NCBI RefSeq assembly: GCF_000009765.2
Contig: NC_003155.5
Span: 1,798,001 to 1,862,000, forward strand
Direction: 5' to 3'
Length of the DNA: 64,000 bases
From: Streptomyces avermitilis MA-4680 = NBRC 14893
GTDB lineage: Bacteria > Actinomycetota > Actinomycetes > Streptomycetales > Streptomycetaceae
Of the stretch, positions 17,124-25,670 are shown piece by piece. Numbering within the stretch: position 1 is the first letter of the stretch; every line of letters starts with the position of its first letter. Made by a program: the position numbers and the translations under genes. The notes under the pieces are model-generated. The model searched no databases and had not been told where the DNA came from. It worked only from the letters and a program-made list of their open reading frames with translations.

Positions 17124-17852
17124 ATGCAGGTCATCGAAGTCCTCTCGGGGCGTACCGCACTCCATCTGCTGCGCTTCGCCGTCGGCCAGGCGTATCTCTG
17201 GTGCGACGGCGACGAGTCGACGCTGATCGATGCGGGTGCGGTCGGCTCGGCCGCCTCGATCGTCCAGGCGCTCACCGGCATCGGGCGTCGCCCCGAGGAC
17301 GTACGACGCATCGTGCTGACCCACTTCCACGAGGACCACGCGGGCGGGGCGGGCGAGTTCGCGGCGTTGAGCGGCGCTCGTGTGTCGGCCCACCGGCTGG
17401 ACGCGCCGGTCGTACGGGGCGAGCTCCCCGGACCGCCGCCGGTGTTCGAGGACTGGGAGCGACCGATCCATGCCGGGGTGAGCAAGCTCCTGCCGGAGCG
17501 GTCCCCCGACCAGGTGCGGCCCGAGGCCGTCGCCGAACTGTCCGACGGCGATGTCCTGGACTTCGGCGGTGGCGCACGCGTCGTCCACGCCCCGGGGCAC
17601 ACGGCCGGGAGTGTCGCCTTCCATCTCCCCGAGCACGGCGTGCTGTTCACGGGAGACGCCGTCGCGGCCTCGCCCGTCGACGGCCGCGTCATGCTCGGCG
17701 TGTTCAACGTCGACCGGGCCCAGGCCGTCGACTCGTTCCGCCGACTGGCATCACTCGACGCGGACATCGCCTGCTTCGGCCACGGCGGTCCGGTGGTCGG
17801 CGCTGCCGCTGGGGCGCTGCGCGCGTCGGCGCGGACGTACGACGAGGTGTAG
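17124..17852 (+). CDS. Metallo-beta-lactamase fold hydrolase
   Basis: A 242-residue MBL-fold protein. The metal-binding THFHEDHAGG (HxHxDH) lies near residue 68, followed by APGHTAGSV (third His), LFTGDAVA (bridging Asp) and a final GHGGPV. It resembles glyoxalase II-like or general MBL hydrolases; substrate unknown. The ATG at 17124 is preferred over 17103 because the -10-like TACGTT (17112-17117) ends 6 nt before it and there is no Shine-Dalgarno; the alternative would lie inside the promoter. It is 61 bp after the M20 peptidase gene. Confidence 0.85.
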   Translation: MQVIEVLSGRTALHLLRFAVGQAYLWCDGDESTLIDAGAVGSAASIVQALTGIGRRPEDVRRIVLTHFHEDHAGGAGEFAALSGARVSAHRLDAPVVRGELPGPPPVFEDWERPIHAGVSKLLPERSPDQVRPEAVAELSDGDVLDFGGGARVVHAPGHTAGSVAFHLPEHGVLFTGDAVAASPVDGRVMLGVFNVDRAQAVDSFRRLASLDADIACFGHGGPVVGAAAGALRASARTYDEV

Positions 17853-17973
17853 CGGTCGTCGTCCGCGGCGGACAGTCTTGGTGCGGGGCGGGGCGGTGCG
17901 GGGCGGTGCGGCGGACCGGCCGGGCCGACGACCGGGCCACCGGCACGCCCCGCGCGAGTCCGCCGGGTCGGGG

Positions 17974-19014
17974 TCAGCCGAGCGGGATCCCGGCCTCCAG
18001 ATACAGCGCCGCACCGCGCTCGCGTGCGCGCAGCGCCCAGCGGAGCCGTTCGTACCGCACGGGCGGCAGCAGCCCGGCCGCCTCCTCCTCGGTGACGAAG
18101 CGCCAGTCGCGCAGTTCGGGCCCGGGCAGCACCAGGCGTCCGGCCTCATGGCTGTCGAGGAGCCCTCCGTCGAAGAGGAAGCGCAGTCCGCCGTAGCCCG
18201 GCGGCACAGGCGCTTCCCAGTCGACGACGAGGAGCCGGGGTACCTCGTCGAGCCGGATGCCGGTCTCCTCGGCGACCTCGCGCATGCCGGCCCGTGCGGG
18301 CGCCTCGCCGGGTTCGACGACACCTCCGGGGAACTCCCAGCCGGCTTTGTAGGTGGGGTCGACGAGCAGTACCCGGTCCTGTTCGTCGAAGAGGAGCACA
18401 CCCGCGGCGAGGGTCTCGGCGGTCGGCTCGGGGGTCTGCACGATGTCGCACGCGGGCGCGTCCCCGGTGCGCACGGCCTCGGCGATCCGCAGGGCGGTCT
18501 CGTACGGGGTGAGGGCGCTGGTGTCGACGGGGTGGGCGTCGGCGGTGAGCCAGGCGGCGAGGGCGGCCCGGTAGGGCTCGATGTGGTCGTACGACCACTG
18601 CCGTACCCGCATCTCGCCGTCAGCCAGGTCTGCGGGGATCTCCCGCTCGGCTATTCGCTCCCGCAGGATCGTTTCCGCCGGGGCGAGGAGGACATGGCGT
18701 ACGGGAATGCGCCGGGAGGCGAGGCCACCGAAGATCTCGTCGCGGTACTCCTGTCGCAGCAGGGTCATCGGAACCACCAGGACACCACCGAGATCGGCGA
18801 GCATCGCGGCCGCGGTGTCGACCACGAGCCGTCGCCAGATCGGCAGGTCCTGGAAGTCGCCGACCTCGGCGAGGCGTTTGGGCGGCAGCAGGTGCGTGAG
18901 TGCGCCGCCGATGACCTCGGGGTCGAAGAGCGCGCTGTTCGGGATCAGTTCGATCAGTTCCCGTGCGGTGGTGGTCTTCCCCGCACCGAACGCACCGTTG
19001 ATCCAGACGATCAC
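17974..19014 (-). CDS. P-loop kinase-like / NUDIX hydrolase fusion
   Basis: A 346-residue two-domain protein. The N-terminal half is a small ATPase or nucleotide-kinase-like fold with P-loop GAFGAGKT (7-14), an aspartate-rich LFDPEVIG segment and a RERIAERE lid-like stretch. The C-terminal half is a NUDIX domain with Nudix box GGVVEPGEAPARAGM followed by REVAEETGI (about 230-253), with every catalytic position present. NUDIX domains hydrolyse nucleoside-diphosphate-X compounds. Start GTG 19014 is chosen because AGAGGGGG lies 5 nt upstream and the P-loop begins immediately; the longer form has no ribosome-binding site. The fusion suggests coupled phosphorylation and hydrolysis of a nucleotide-like substrate, but that is inference. 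Confidence 0.85.
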   Translation of the reverse strand: MIVWINGAFGAGKTTTARELIELIPNSALFDPEVIGGALTHLLPPKRLAEVGDFQDLPIWRRLVVDTAAAMLADLGGVLVVPMTLLRQEYRDEIFGGLASRRIPVRHVLLAPAETILRERIAEREIPADLADGEMRVRQWSYDHIEPYRAALAAWLTADAHPVDTSALTPYETALRIAEAVRTGDAPACDIVQTPEPTAETLAAGVLLFDEQDRVLLVDPTYKAGWEFPGGVVEPGEAPARAGMREVAEETGIRLDEVPRLLVVDWEAPVPPGYGGLRFLFDGGLLDSHEAGRLVLPGPELRDWRFVTEEEAAGLLPPVRYERLRWALRARERGAALYLEAGIPLG

Positions 19015-19111
19015 GGTTCCCCCTCTTCTGTTGGCCCCCCTGTGGCTTGCCCTCTCCACCCTGCCACGGAAACCAGGCCCTGATGAGGGCGCCTCGGCGT
19101 GTCCGACACGC

Positions 19112-19152
19112 CGCGGCGCCGGTGCCCCCGTCCCCGGGGCACCGGCGCCGCG
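19112..19152 (-). terminator. Strong 17-bp terminator hairpin after the small secreted-peptide gene
   Basis: CGCGGCGCCGGTGCCCC (19112-19128) pairs perfectly with GGGGCACCGGCGCCGCG (19136-19152) around a 7-nt loop. It starts 15 bp past the stop of the small gene at 19167 and lies upstream of the kinase/NUDIX gene, insulating it. Confidence 0.75.
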
Positions 19153-19166
19153 ACCATCGGATCCCG

Positions 19167-19361
19167 TCAGCCTTTCCGTCCCAGGGCGTTGTCGTCCACG
19201 GCCAGGCTGTCGCTGTTGATGGTGTGGTCGACGGTGCTGATCGTGTCGTTGACGTTCAGATCACCGATTACGTCGCCGTCCACGGCGTGGGACGGAGTGA
19301 CTGCGGCGACGACGAACCCGGCGGCGAGGGAGGCGATGGCGAGCATGCTGCGCTTCTTCAT
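19167..19361 (-). CDS. Small secreted peptide (64 aa)
   Basis: MKKRSMLAIASLAAGFVVAA plus a TPSHA cleavage-like site form a clear Sec signal peptide of about 26 residues. The mature part is about 38 residues: acidic, rich in Asp/Asn/Thr/Val, no cysteine, ending NALGRKG. I do not recognise a family; it does not look like a chaplin or a lantibiotic precursor. A strong hairpin terminator follows. The ATG at 19361 lies at the base of a perfect 12-bp inverted repeat; an in-frame ATG at 19388 sits at the other end of the same repeat but would bury the signal peptide. No Shine-Dalgarno is visible. Confidence 0.65.
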   Translation of the reverse strand: MKKRSMLAIASLAAGFVVAAVTPSHAVDGDVIGDLNVNDTISTVDHTINSDSLAVDDNALGRKG

Positions 19362-19389
19362 GCCCGGTTCAACTGCGGAACCGGGCATG
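19359..19389 (-). promoter_or_regulatory. 12-bp inverted repeat enclosing the start codon of the secreted-peptide gene
   Basis: CATGCCCGGTTC (19359-19370) and GAACCGGGCATG (19378-19389) are perfect inverted copies around a 7-nt spacer. The predicted ATG is the last trinucleotide of the repeat on the minus strand. It could be a translation-blocking mRNA hairpin or a repressor operator over the start. Confidence 0.6.
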
Positions 19390-19778
19390 AGTCACGGCCC
19401 GGTCCCCGTTTCGGCCACACTGTCCCTTCGAGGACCCGAGCGTGACTCCCGTCGGGAAGCGTGACCGCGCCCGCTCCCACGGCCGTGCCGCGCAAGAGAT
19501 TCCGCCGGGACATCCGATGTCCTGCCTCGTCCCCGGATGCGCCAGGCCCCTCAACGATGGCTGTGCCACGTCCCCCTCAACGGGCTGCCACCTCACACAA
19601 CCGAACGCGCGGCTTGGATCTCACTCCCATGTGAGGGCGCCGTCAAGGGTTCTGGCGGGATATCGAACAAACACTACCGCCCTCTTCCAACAGAGTCCGA
19701 CACGTTCTAACGTAAAAGTGCATGGTTGACGTGAACATGGTGACATCCCGCCTTTAGCGCGCTCGGAGGAACGTAACG
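19390..19778. other. Intergenic region upstream of alpha-galactosidase
   Basis: No convincing gene is present: the open frames here are short, lack ribosome-binding sites and have no coding pattern. Its right third is AT-richer and holds the alpha-galactosidase promoter. Short frames on both strands were inspected and not accepted. Confidence 0.6.
19685..19713 (+). promoter_or_regulatory. Putative alpha-galactosidase promoter
   Basis: A -35-like TTCCAA (19685-19690) and -10 TAACGT (19708-19713) are spaced by 17 bp, about 65 bp upstream of the ATG. A second -35-like TTGACG occurs nearby. No copy of the GACAACGTTGTC palindrome of the nearby LacI gene is present, so control by that LacI protein is unproven. 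Confidence 0.35.
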
Positions 19779-21827
19779 ATGCGTCACCCCTACGCCCGCA
19801 CAACCCGCACAACCCGCACAACCCGCACAACCCGCCGAAGAGTCGTCGGAGCGCTCACCGCAGGACTGTTGTGTACGGCCGGGCTCGCGGCGCCGGCCCT
19901 CGCCGCTCCCGCCGCCGGTCCGGTCTCGCCCCGGCCGGCCGACAGCCTCGCCCTCACCCCGCCGATGGGCTTCAACAACTGGAACTCCACGGGATGCCGA
20001 CCGGAGTTCAACGAGGACATGGTCAAGGGGACAGCCGACATCTTCGTCGAGAAGGGTCTCAAGGACGCCGGGTACCAGTACGTCAACCTGGACGATTGCT
20101 GGGCCCTGCCGGCCCGGGACTCGAACGGCAAGTTGGTGCCGGATCCCGCTCGATTCCCGGGTGGAATCAAGGCGGTTGCCGACTATGTGCACTCCAAAGG
20201 GCTCAAGCTCGGCATCTACACCAGCGCGGGCACCAAGACATGCAACGAAGCCGGTTTCCCGGGCGCGCTGGGCCACGAGTACAGCGACGCCCAACAGTTC
20301 GCGGACTGGGGCGTCGACTACCTCAAGTACGACAACTGCAACAACCAGGGTGTCGACGCGAAGCTCCGCTACACCACGATGCGTGACGCGCTGAAGGCCA
20401 CGGGGCGCCCCATCGTCTACAGCCTCTGCGAGTGGGGCGAGAACAAGCCCTGGGAGTGGGCGTCGGACGTCGGACAGCTGTGGCGTACGACCGGGGACAT
20501 CAGCGACAGTTGGGGCTCGATGCTGTCGATCCTCAAGCAGAATCTGCCCCTCGCGCCGTACGCCGGTCCCGGCCACTGGAACGACCCGGACATGCTGGAG
20601 GTCGGCAACAGCGGCATGACCGACACCGAGTACCGCACCCACTTCTCGATGTGGTCGATCATGGCCGCGCCGCTGCTCATCGGCTCGGACCTGCGCAAGG
20701 CGTCCGCCGCGACCTTCGACATCCTCGACAACAAGGAGGTCATCGCCGTCGACCAGGACCCGCTGGGCAAGCAGGGCACGGTGCTCTCCTCCGAGGGCGG
20801 ACGCTGGGCCGTCACCAAGGAGATGAAGGACGGCAGCCGGGCGGTGGCCCTCTTCAACGAGACGGACAGCGCACAGCGGATCACCACCACCGCGCAGGCC
20901 GTAGGACTGCCGAAGGCACACGCGTACACGCTGCGCGATCTGTGGCAGCACAGGAGCTACAACACCGCCGGCACGATCTCGGCGACCGTCCCGGCGCACG
21001 GGACGGTCCTCGTACGGGTCTCGGCCGACGCCGCATGGGCCAAGAACCCGCCCGCCGTCGAACTGGGCGTGGACGGCAGCCCGTTGCTGGAGGCGGGCAG
21101 GACGGTCGCCCTGACCTCGGCGCTCACCGACCTCGGCCGTACGCCCGCGAAGCGTGTCTCCGTGACACTGAGCGGGCCCCGGGGGTGGCGGGTGAGGGCG
21201 ACCTCGCCGACCACCGCGGGCACGGTGCCGACAGGCCGTTCGCTGCGCACGAAGTGGAAGGTCACCGCGCCCGACGGCACGGCCGCCGGCTCGTACGACC
21301 TGACGCTGAAGGCGACCTACCGCTCGCCGACGGGGGTACGCGCCGAGACCCTGGTGCCGCTCGCGGCGTCCGTGGTGCCGGCCCCGCCCTCGGGCGTCTC
21401 CTACCTCGGGGACCTGCCCTGGATGTCGACGACCAACGGCTGGGGCCCGGTGGAGCGCAACACCAGCAACGGTGAGAGCGCCGCCGGCGACGGTCGTCCG
21501 ATCACTGTCGACGGCGTCGTCCACGCCAAGGGGATCGGTGTGCACGCCGAGAGCACCATCGCGTACTACACCGGCAGGTCGTGCGAGACAGTCACCGCGG
21601 ACGTGGGGGTCGACGACGAGCAGGACACCAATGGCAGCGTCACCTTCGAGATCTGGGCGGACGGCACCAGAGTCGCCTCGACCGGGGTCCTGACCACCGC
21701 GATGCCGGCGCGACCGCTCTCGGCCGATGTGACCGGCGCCCAGGTGGTCCGGCTGGTCGTCACCGACGGCGGCAACGGCATCACCTCGGACCACGCGGAC
21801 TGGGCGGACGCCAAGCTCAGCTGCTGA
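19779..21827 (+). CDS. Secreted alpha-galactosidase, GH27, with C-terminal NPCBM domain
   Basis: A 682-residue secreted glycosidase that removes terminal alpha-galactosyl residues from raffinose-type sugars or galactomannans. An N-terminal signal peptide of about 43 residues is followed by the GH27 barrel starting LALTPPMGFNNWNSTGC. Nucleophile D185 lies in YLKYDNC and acid/base D240 in RTTGDISDSW. A beta-sandwich follows (about 380-450), then an NPCBM/NEW2-like domain from about residue 540 (SYLGDLPWMSTTNGWG, DGVVHAKGIGVHAESTI). The ATG at 19779 has GGAGGA 8 nt upstream. The n-region RTTRTTRTTRTT comes from a 9-bp tandem repeat. Its neighbours, ROK kinase and LacI regulator, make this a small sugar-use locus. 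Confidence 0.93.
   Translation: MRHPYARTTRTTRTTRTTRRRVVGALTAGLLCTAGLAAPALAAPAAGPVSPRPADSLALTPPMGFNNWNSTGCRPEFNEDMVKGTADIFVEKGLKDAGYQYVNLDDCWALPARDSNGKLVPDPARFPGGIKAVADYVHSKGLKLGIYTSAGTKTCNEAGFPGALGHEYSDAQQFADWGVDYLKYDNCNNQGVDAKLRYTTMRDALKATGRPIVYSLCEWGENKPWEWASDVGQLWRTTGDISDSWGSMLSILKQNLPLAPYAGPGHWNDPDMLEVGNSGMTDTEYRTHFSMWSIMAAPLLIGSDLRKASAATFDILDNKEVIAVDQDPLGKQGTVLSSEGGRWAVTKEMKDGSRAVALFNETDSAQRITTTAQAVGLPKAHAYTLRDLWQHRSYNTAGTISATVPAHGTVLVRVSADAAWAKNPPAVELGVDGSPLLEAGRTVALTSALTDLGRTPAKRVSVTLSGPRGWRVRATSPTTAGTVPTGRSLRTKWKVTAPDGTAAGSYDLTLKATYRSPTGVRAETLVPLAASVVPAPPSGVSYLGDLPWMSTTNGWGPVERNTSNGESAAGDGRPITVDGVVHAKGIGVHAESTIAYYTGRSCETVTADVGVDDEQDTNGSVTFEIWADGTRVASTGVLTTAMPARPLSADVTGAQVVRLVVTDGGNGITSDHADWADAKLSC
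19800..19835 (+). repeat. Four tandem 9-bp units inside the signal peptide
   Basis: ACAACCCGC is repeated four times in frame and encodes the Arg/Thr n-region of the alpha-galactosidase signal peptide. Copy-number changes would lengthen or shorten the positively charged n-region without a frameshift. Confidence 0.9.
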
Positions 21828-21857
21828 CGTCGGGCAAGGGGCCGGGAGCCGTCGGCC

Positions 21858-22817
21858 TCAGCCGCTCACCCCGACGGCGGTCGCGCTCGGCTTCCTGCTG
21901 AGCGCGGCCGCCGCGGCGCCGACCAGACCGGCGTCCGTGCCCATCTGCGCGGGCGTCACGGTCAGCCGCTGCACGAACGACAGGGTGGCGTAGTCCCGCA
22001 GCGCGGCCCGCAGCGGCGTGAAGAGGACATCCCCCGCCTTGCCCACTCCCCCGCCGATGACGGCGATGTCGACCTCGACGAGGGTCGCGGTCGCGGCGAT
22101 CCCCGCGGCCAGCGCCTGGGCCGCCCGCTCGAAGGAGGCCACGGCCACCGGGTCGCCCGCCCGCGCGGCGGCGGCCACCGCGGCGGCCGAGGTGTCACCG
22201 TCGGGGCCCGGCTGCCAGCCGCCCTCCAGCGCGCGGCGCGCGATGTTGGGTCCGCTCGCGATGCGCTCCACGCAGCCGCGGGAACCGCATGGGCACAGGT
22301 CGCCGTCGAGGTCCACGCTGATGTGCCCGATGTGGCCCGCGTTGCCGGTGGGGCCCGAGTGCAACTGCCCGCCGAGGACCAGGCCACCGCCGACGCCGGT
22401 GGACACGACCATGCACAGCGCGTTGTCGTGGCCGCGAGCCGCGCCCTGCCAGTGCTCGGCCGCCGTGATCGCCACACCGTCGCCGATCAGCTCGACGGGC
22501 AGCCCCGCCGTGGCCTTGCGGACCCGCTCGACCAGCGGGTAGTCGCGCCACCCCGGCACGTTCACGGGGCTCACCGTGCCCGCGGAGGCGTCCACGGGGC
22601 CCGCGCTGCCGATGCCGACGGCCGTCGCCCCGCCCCACAGCGAGGAGCCGGTCAACTCGCCTATGACGTCCTCGACGGCACCCATCACGGTGTCGCCGTC
22701 CTCCTGCGCGGGCGTGGCGCGCTGGGCACGCAACAGGATCCGGCCGTGGCCGTCCACCAGCGCTCCGGCGATCTTGGTGCCGCCGATGTCGAGCGCGGCC
22801 ACGAGGTCGGTGTGCAT
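21858..22817 (-). CDS. ROK family sugar kinase
   Basis: A 319-residue ROK protein. The ATP-binding ALDIGGTKIAGALVD is at the N-terminus, and STGVGGGLVLGGQLHSG plus NAGHIGH give the ROK signature. The zinc motif CPCGSRGCVE follows. There is no N-terminal helix-turn-helix, so it is a kinase (glucokinase or fructokinase-like) and not a ROK repressor. ATG 22817 follows GGGAGA by about 10 nt; a TTG six codons upstream is less likely. It is convergent with the alpha-galactosidase and divergent from the LacI regulator, consistent with phosphorylating a hexose released outside the cell. Confidence 0.9.
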   Translation of the reverse strand: MHTDLVAALDIGGTKIAGALVDGHGRILLRAQRATPAQEDGDTVMGAVEDVIGELTGSSLWGGATAVGIGSAGPVDASAGTVSPVNVPGWRDYPLVERVRKATAGLPVELIGDGVAITAAEHWQGAARGHDNALCMVVSTGVGGGLVLGGQLHSGPTGNAGHIGHISVDLDGDLCPCGSRGCVERIASGPNIARRALEGGWQPGPDGDTSAAAVAAAARAGDPVAVASFERAAQALAAGIAATATLVEVDIAVIGGGVGKAGDVLFTPLRAALRDYATLSFVQRLTVTPAQMGTDAGLVGAAAAALSRKPSATAVGVSG

Positions 22818-22973
22818 CAGTTTCAGATCTCCCAATGCCGTGTCGTACCGGTCCCGGCACGGCGACTGCCGTCACGGTTCCGGGTCCGGGTCCCCGGCCG
22901 AGAGCGGGCTGAACGGTGCGCCCCTGGGGGAAGGCGCAGGCCGGAGTTGCGATGGACAGTCTCTCCCGAGTCT

Positions 22974-22985
22974 GACAACGTTGTC
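22974..22985. promoter_or_regulatory. LacI-type operator palindrome
   Basis: GACAACGTTGTC is a perfect 12-bp palindrome with the central CG step typical of LacI/GalR operators. It sits in the divergent gap between the ROK kinase and the LacI regulator, just before a -10-like TATGCT (22993-22998). A closely related palindrome occurs at 55727-55738. Confidence 0.7.
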
Positions 22986-23068
22986 CAGGCTCTATGCTCG
23001 ACGCCACATCCTCATACAACCCCGGGGCCCGACGCATCCCCGTGGACGACAGGACAGGACAGCGCATC

Positions 23069-24106
23069 GTGGCAGAGACCGCCCGCAGAGCCGAGAACCG
23101 CTACGGCAACCGTCCGACCATGAAGGACGTGGCGGCGCGTGCCGGTGTCGGCCTGAAGACGGTCTCCCGCGTAGTCAACGGCGAGCCGGGCGTCACCCCC
23201 GACACGGAGCGCCGCGTCCAGGAGGCGATCGACGCGCTGGGCTTCCGCCGCAACGACAGCGCGCGGGTGCTGCGCAAGGGCAGCACCGCGAGCATCGGCC
23301 TGGTCCTGGAGGATCTCGCCGACCCTTTCTACGGCCCTCTCAGTCGCGCGGTCGAGGAGGTCGCCCGGGCCCACGGCGCCCTGTTGATCAACGGTTCCAG
23401 CGCCGAGGACCCGGACCGCGAGCAGGAGCTGGCGCTGGCCCTGTGCGCACGGCGCGTGGACGGGCTCGTCGTCATCCCCGCCGGTGACGACCACCGCTAT
23501 CTGGAGCCCGAGATAAAGGCGGGCGTCGCCACGGTGTTCGTGGACCGCCCCGCCGGACGCATCGACGCCGACGCCGTACTGTCGGACAGCTTCGGCGGTG
23601 CCCGCGCCGGCGTCGCCCATCTCATCGGCCACGGCCACCGCCGGATCGGCTTCATCGGTGACATGCCCCGCATCCACACCGCCGTCGAGCGGCTGCGCGG
23701 CTACCGGGCCGCGATGGAGGACGCGGGCATACCGGTCGAGGACTCCTGGATGTCCCTGGGCGTCACCGATCCCGAGCGGGTGCGCCGGGCCGCCGAGAAG
23801 ATGCTGTCGGGCCCCTCCCCCGTCACCGCGGTCTTCGCGGGCAACAACCGCGTGACCGTCACCGTCGTACGTGTCCTCGCCGAGCACGGCCGCCGCATCG
23901 CCCTCGTCGGCTTCGACGACTTCGAACTCGCCGACCTCCTCCAGCCGGGCGTCACGGTCGTCGCGCAGGACGCGGCCGCCCTCGGCCGTACGGCCGCCGA
24001 GCGCCTGTTCCGGCAGCTGGACGGCTCGCTCGTCACTCCCGAGCGCATCGAGCTCCCGACCCGGCTGATCACCCGCGGCTCGGGCGAGCTCCCGCCGGCG
24101 GACTGA
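23069..24106 (+). CDS. LacI family transcriptional regulator
   Basis: A 345-residue sugar-responsive repressor. The N-terminal helix-turn-helix PTMKDVAARAGVGLKTVSRV continues with VNGEPGVTPDTERRVQEAI and the hinge LGFRRNDSARVLRKG. A periplasmic-binding-protein-like ligand domain follows (SIGLVLEDLADPFYGPL, LIGHGHRRIGFIG). GTG 23069 is chosen because the length is then normal for the family and AGGACAG lies upstream; starts at 23042 or 22994 are possible, but the latter overlaps a -10 box. The palindrome upstream implies autoregulation and control of the ROK kinase. The inducer is unknown. Confidence 0.9.
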   Translation: MAETARRAENRYGNRPTMKDVAARAGVGLKTVSRVVNGEPGVTPDTERRVQEAIDALGFRRNDSARVLRKGSTASIGLVLEDLADPFYGPLSRAVEEVARAHGALLINGSSAEDPDREQELALALCARRVDGLVVIPAGDDHRYLEPEIKAGVATVFVDRPAGRIDADAVLSDSFGGARAGVAHLIGHGHRRIGFIGDMPRIHTAVERLRGYRAAMEDAGIPVEDSWMSLGVTDPERVRRAAEKMLSGPSPVTAVFAGNNRVTVTVVRVLAEHGRRIALVGFDDFELADLLQPGVTVVAQDAAALGRTAAERLFRQLDGSLVTPERIELPTRLITRGSGELPPAD

Positions 24107-24321
24107 ACCGCCGACGGACGAGTGCACACCGCGGGGTGCCGGCCCTCGCTCCGGCACCGCGCGCGTCCACGGAGGTACCCGGCCGCTCGGCCCGAGGGGC
24201 CCGTGCCCGTCCCTGTCGACTCCGCCGTGCGAGGGCGGGGTTCGGGGTCACCGGACAGGTCTACGTCGTGCGGTGCCGGGTGCCCGCCCACACATCGGTG
24301 TCGCCGCCGGGGCGTCGGCAG

Positions 24322-25626
24322 CTACTTCGCGGACGCCGTCAGGTCGCCCCGCCTGGGCCCCGCGAAGCCCTCCAGGTCGGTCCGGGTCAGACCGGTCGCC
24401 TCGGCGACCTCCGCGACGTCGAGGGCGCCGCAGTCCAGGCCGCGCAGCAGATAGCCGCTGAGCGCCTTGGCGGTCGCGGGCTCGTCCATGACGTCTCCGC
24501 CCGCGCGGTCGGCGTACCGCGAGAGCCGTGCCGCCGCCTGCTCGAAGCCCTCGCGGTAGAACGCGAACACGGCCGCGTACCGGGTCGGGATGTGGCCCGG
24601 ATGCATGTCCCAGCCCTGGTAGTAGGCGCGGGCCAGAGCCCGCCGCGTGAGCCCGTAGTGCAGCCGCCAGGCGTCGTGGACCTGCTCGGTCGGGCCGACC
24701 GGAAGGACGTTGGTGGAGCCGTCACAGACGCGCACCCCGGTACCGGCGGCCGCGACCTGCATGATCGCCTTGGCGTGGTCGGCGGCCGGGTGGTCGCTGG
24801 CCTGGTAGGCGGCGCTGACGCCGAGGCAGGCGCTGTAGTCGAAGGTGCCGTAGTGCAGTCCGGTGGCGCGGCCCTCGGCGGCCTGGATCATCCGGGCCAC
24901 GGTCGCGGTGCCGTCGGTGGCGAGGATGGACTGGCTGGTCTCGATCTGGATCTCGAACCCGAGCCGTCCCGGTTCGAGACCGCGGGCCTTCTCGAAGGCC
25001 TCGAGGAGCCGGACCATCGCGGTGACCTGCTCGGCGTACGTCACCTTCGGCAGCGTCAGGACCAGCCCGTCGGGCAGACCGCCCGCTTCCATCAGCCCCG
25101 TCAGGAAGACGTCGAGCGTACGAATGCCCCGGTCGCGTACCGGCGCCTCCATGCACTTCATGCGGATCCCCATGTACGGGGCCGCCGTGCCGTTCCGGTA
25201 CGCCTCGGCGATCAGCCGGGCCGCACGCGCGGCGGCCTCGTCCTCCTCGGCGTCGGGGCGCGGGCCGTAGCCGTCCTCGAAGTCGACACGCAGGTCCTCG
25301 ATGGGCTCACGTTCCAGCTTGGCGCGTACGCGGTCGTAGACCGGCGCGGCGAGCTCCTCGGCGAGGCCGAGTGCGGTGGCGAAGGAGGCGGCGTCCGGGG
25401 CGTGTTCGTCGAGCGCGGCGAGGGCGCGGTCGCCCCAGGAGCGGATGGTGTCGGCGGCGAACACGTCACCGGGTACGTACACCGTGTGGACGGGCTGGCG
25501 GGTGCCGGGGTCTCCCGGGTAGCGGCGCTCCAGTTCCGCGTCGACCGGGGCGAGGGTGGCGCTGATTCCCTCGCTGACGGCGCCCGCGAGGCTCGTCGCC
25601 ACCTTCTCCTGCTGGCCCTGACCCAT
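24322..25626 (-). CDS. DUF6986-type aldolase/lyase (HpcH/citrate-lyase-like fold)
   Basis: A 434-residue protein with a TIM-barrel pattern like HpcH/HpaI aldolases and malate-synthase/citrate-lyase beta proteins. LRVDFEDGYGPRPDAEEDEAA has the conserved acidic metal-binding segment, and GFEIQIETSQSIL has the E-x-x-x-x-ESP/TS-like catalytic region. The closest family I can name is DUF6986, annotated as aldolases. The ATG at 25626 follows GGGAGGG by 5 nt. Its promoter carries two overlapping inverted repeats. The reaction is not established; in many actinomycetes such genes sit near purine/allantoin or glyoxylate metabolism, and that link is only suggestive here. Confidence 0.75.
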   Translation of the reverse strand: MGQGQQEKVATSLAGAVSEGISATLAPVDAELERRYPGDPGTRQPVHTVYVPGDVFAADTIRSWGDRALAALDEHAPDAASFATALGLAEELAAPVYDRVRAKLEREPIEDLRVDFEDGYGPRPDAEEDEAAARAARLIAEAYRNGTAAPYMGIRMKCMEAPVRDRGIRTLDVFLTGLMEAGGLPDGLVLTLPKVTYAEQVTAMVRLLEAFEKARGLEPGRLGFEIQIETSQSILATDGTATVARMIQAAEGRATGLHYGTFDYSACLGVSAAYQASDHPAADHAKAIMQVAAAGTGVRVCDGSTNVLPVGPTEQVHDAWRLHYGLTRRALARAYYQGWDMHPGHIPTRYAAVFAFYREGFEQAAARLSRYADRAGGDVMDEPATAKALSGYLLRGLDCGALDVAEVAEATGLTRTDLEGFAGPRRGDLTASAK

Positions 25627-25642
25627 CCCACACCCTCCCATT

Positions 25643-25670
25643 TTCCGCTACACGGAATCAACAATCCGTA
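25643..25670 (-). promoter_or_regulatory. IclR-like operator with overlapping inverted repeats
   Basis: TTCCG-CTACA-CGGAA (25643-25657) is a perfect 5-bp inverted repeat with a 5-nt spacer. An overlapping pair, ACGGA and TCCGT spaced by 8 nt, continues to about 25669. Both lie just upstream of the DUF6986-type gene. The TTCCG-N5-CGGAA form is typical of IclR-family operators; no IclR gene is in this window. Confidence 0.5.
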
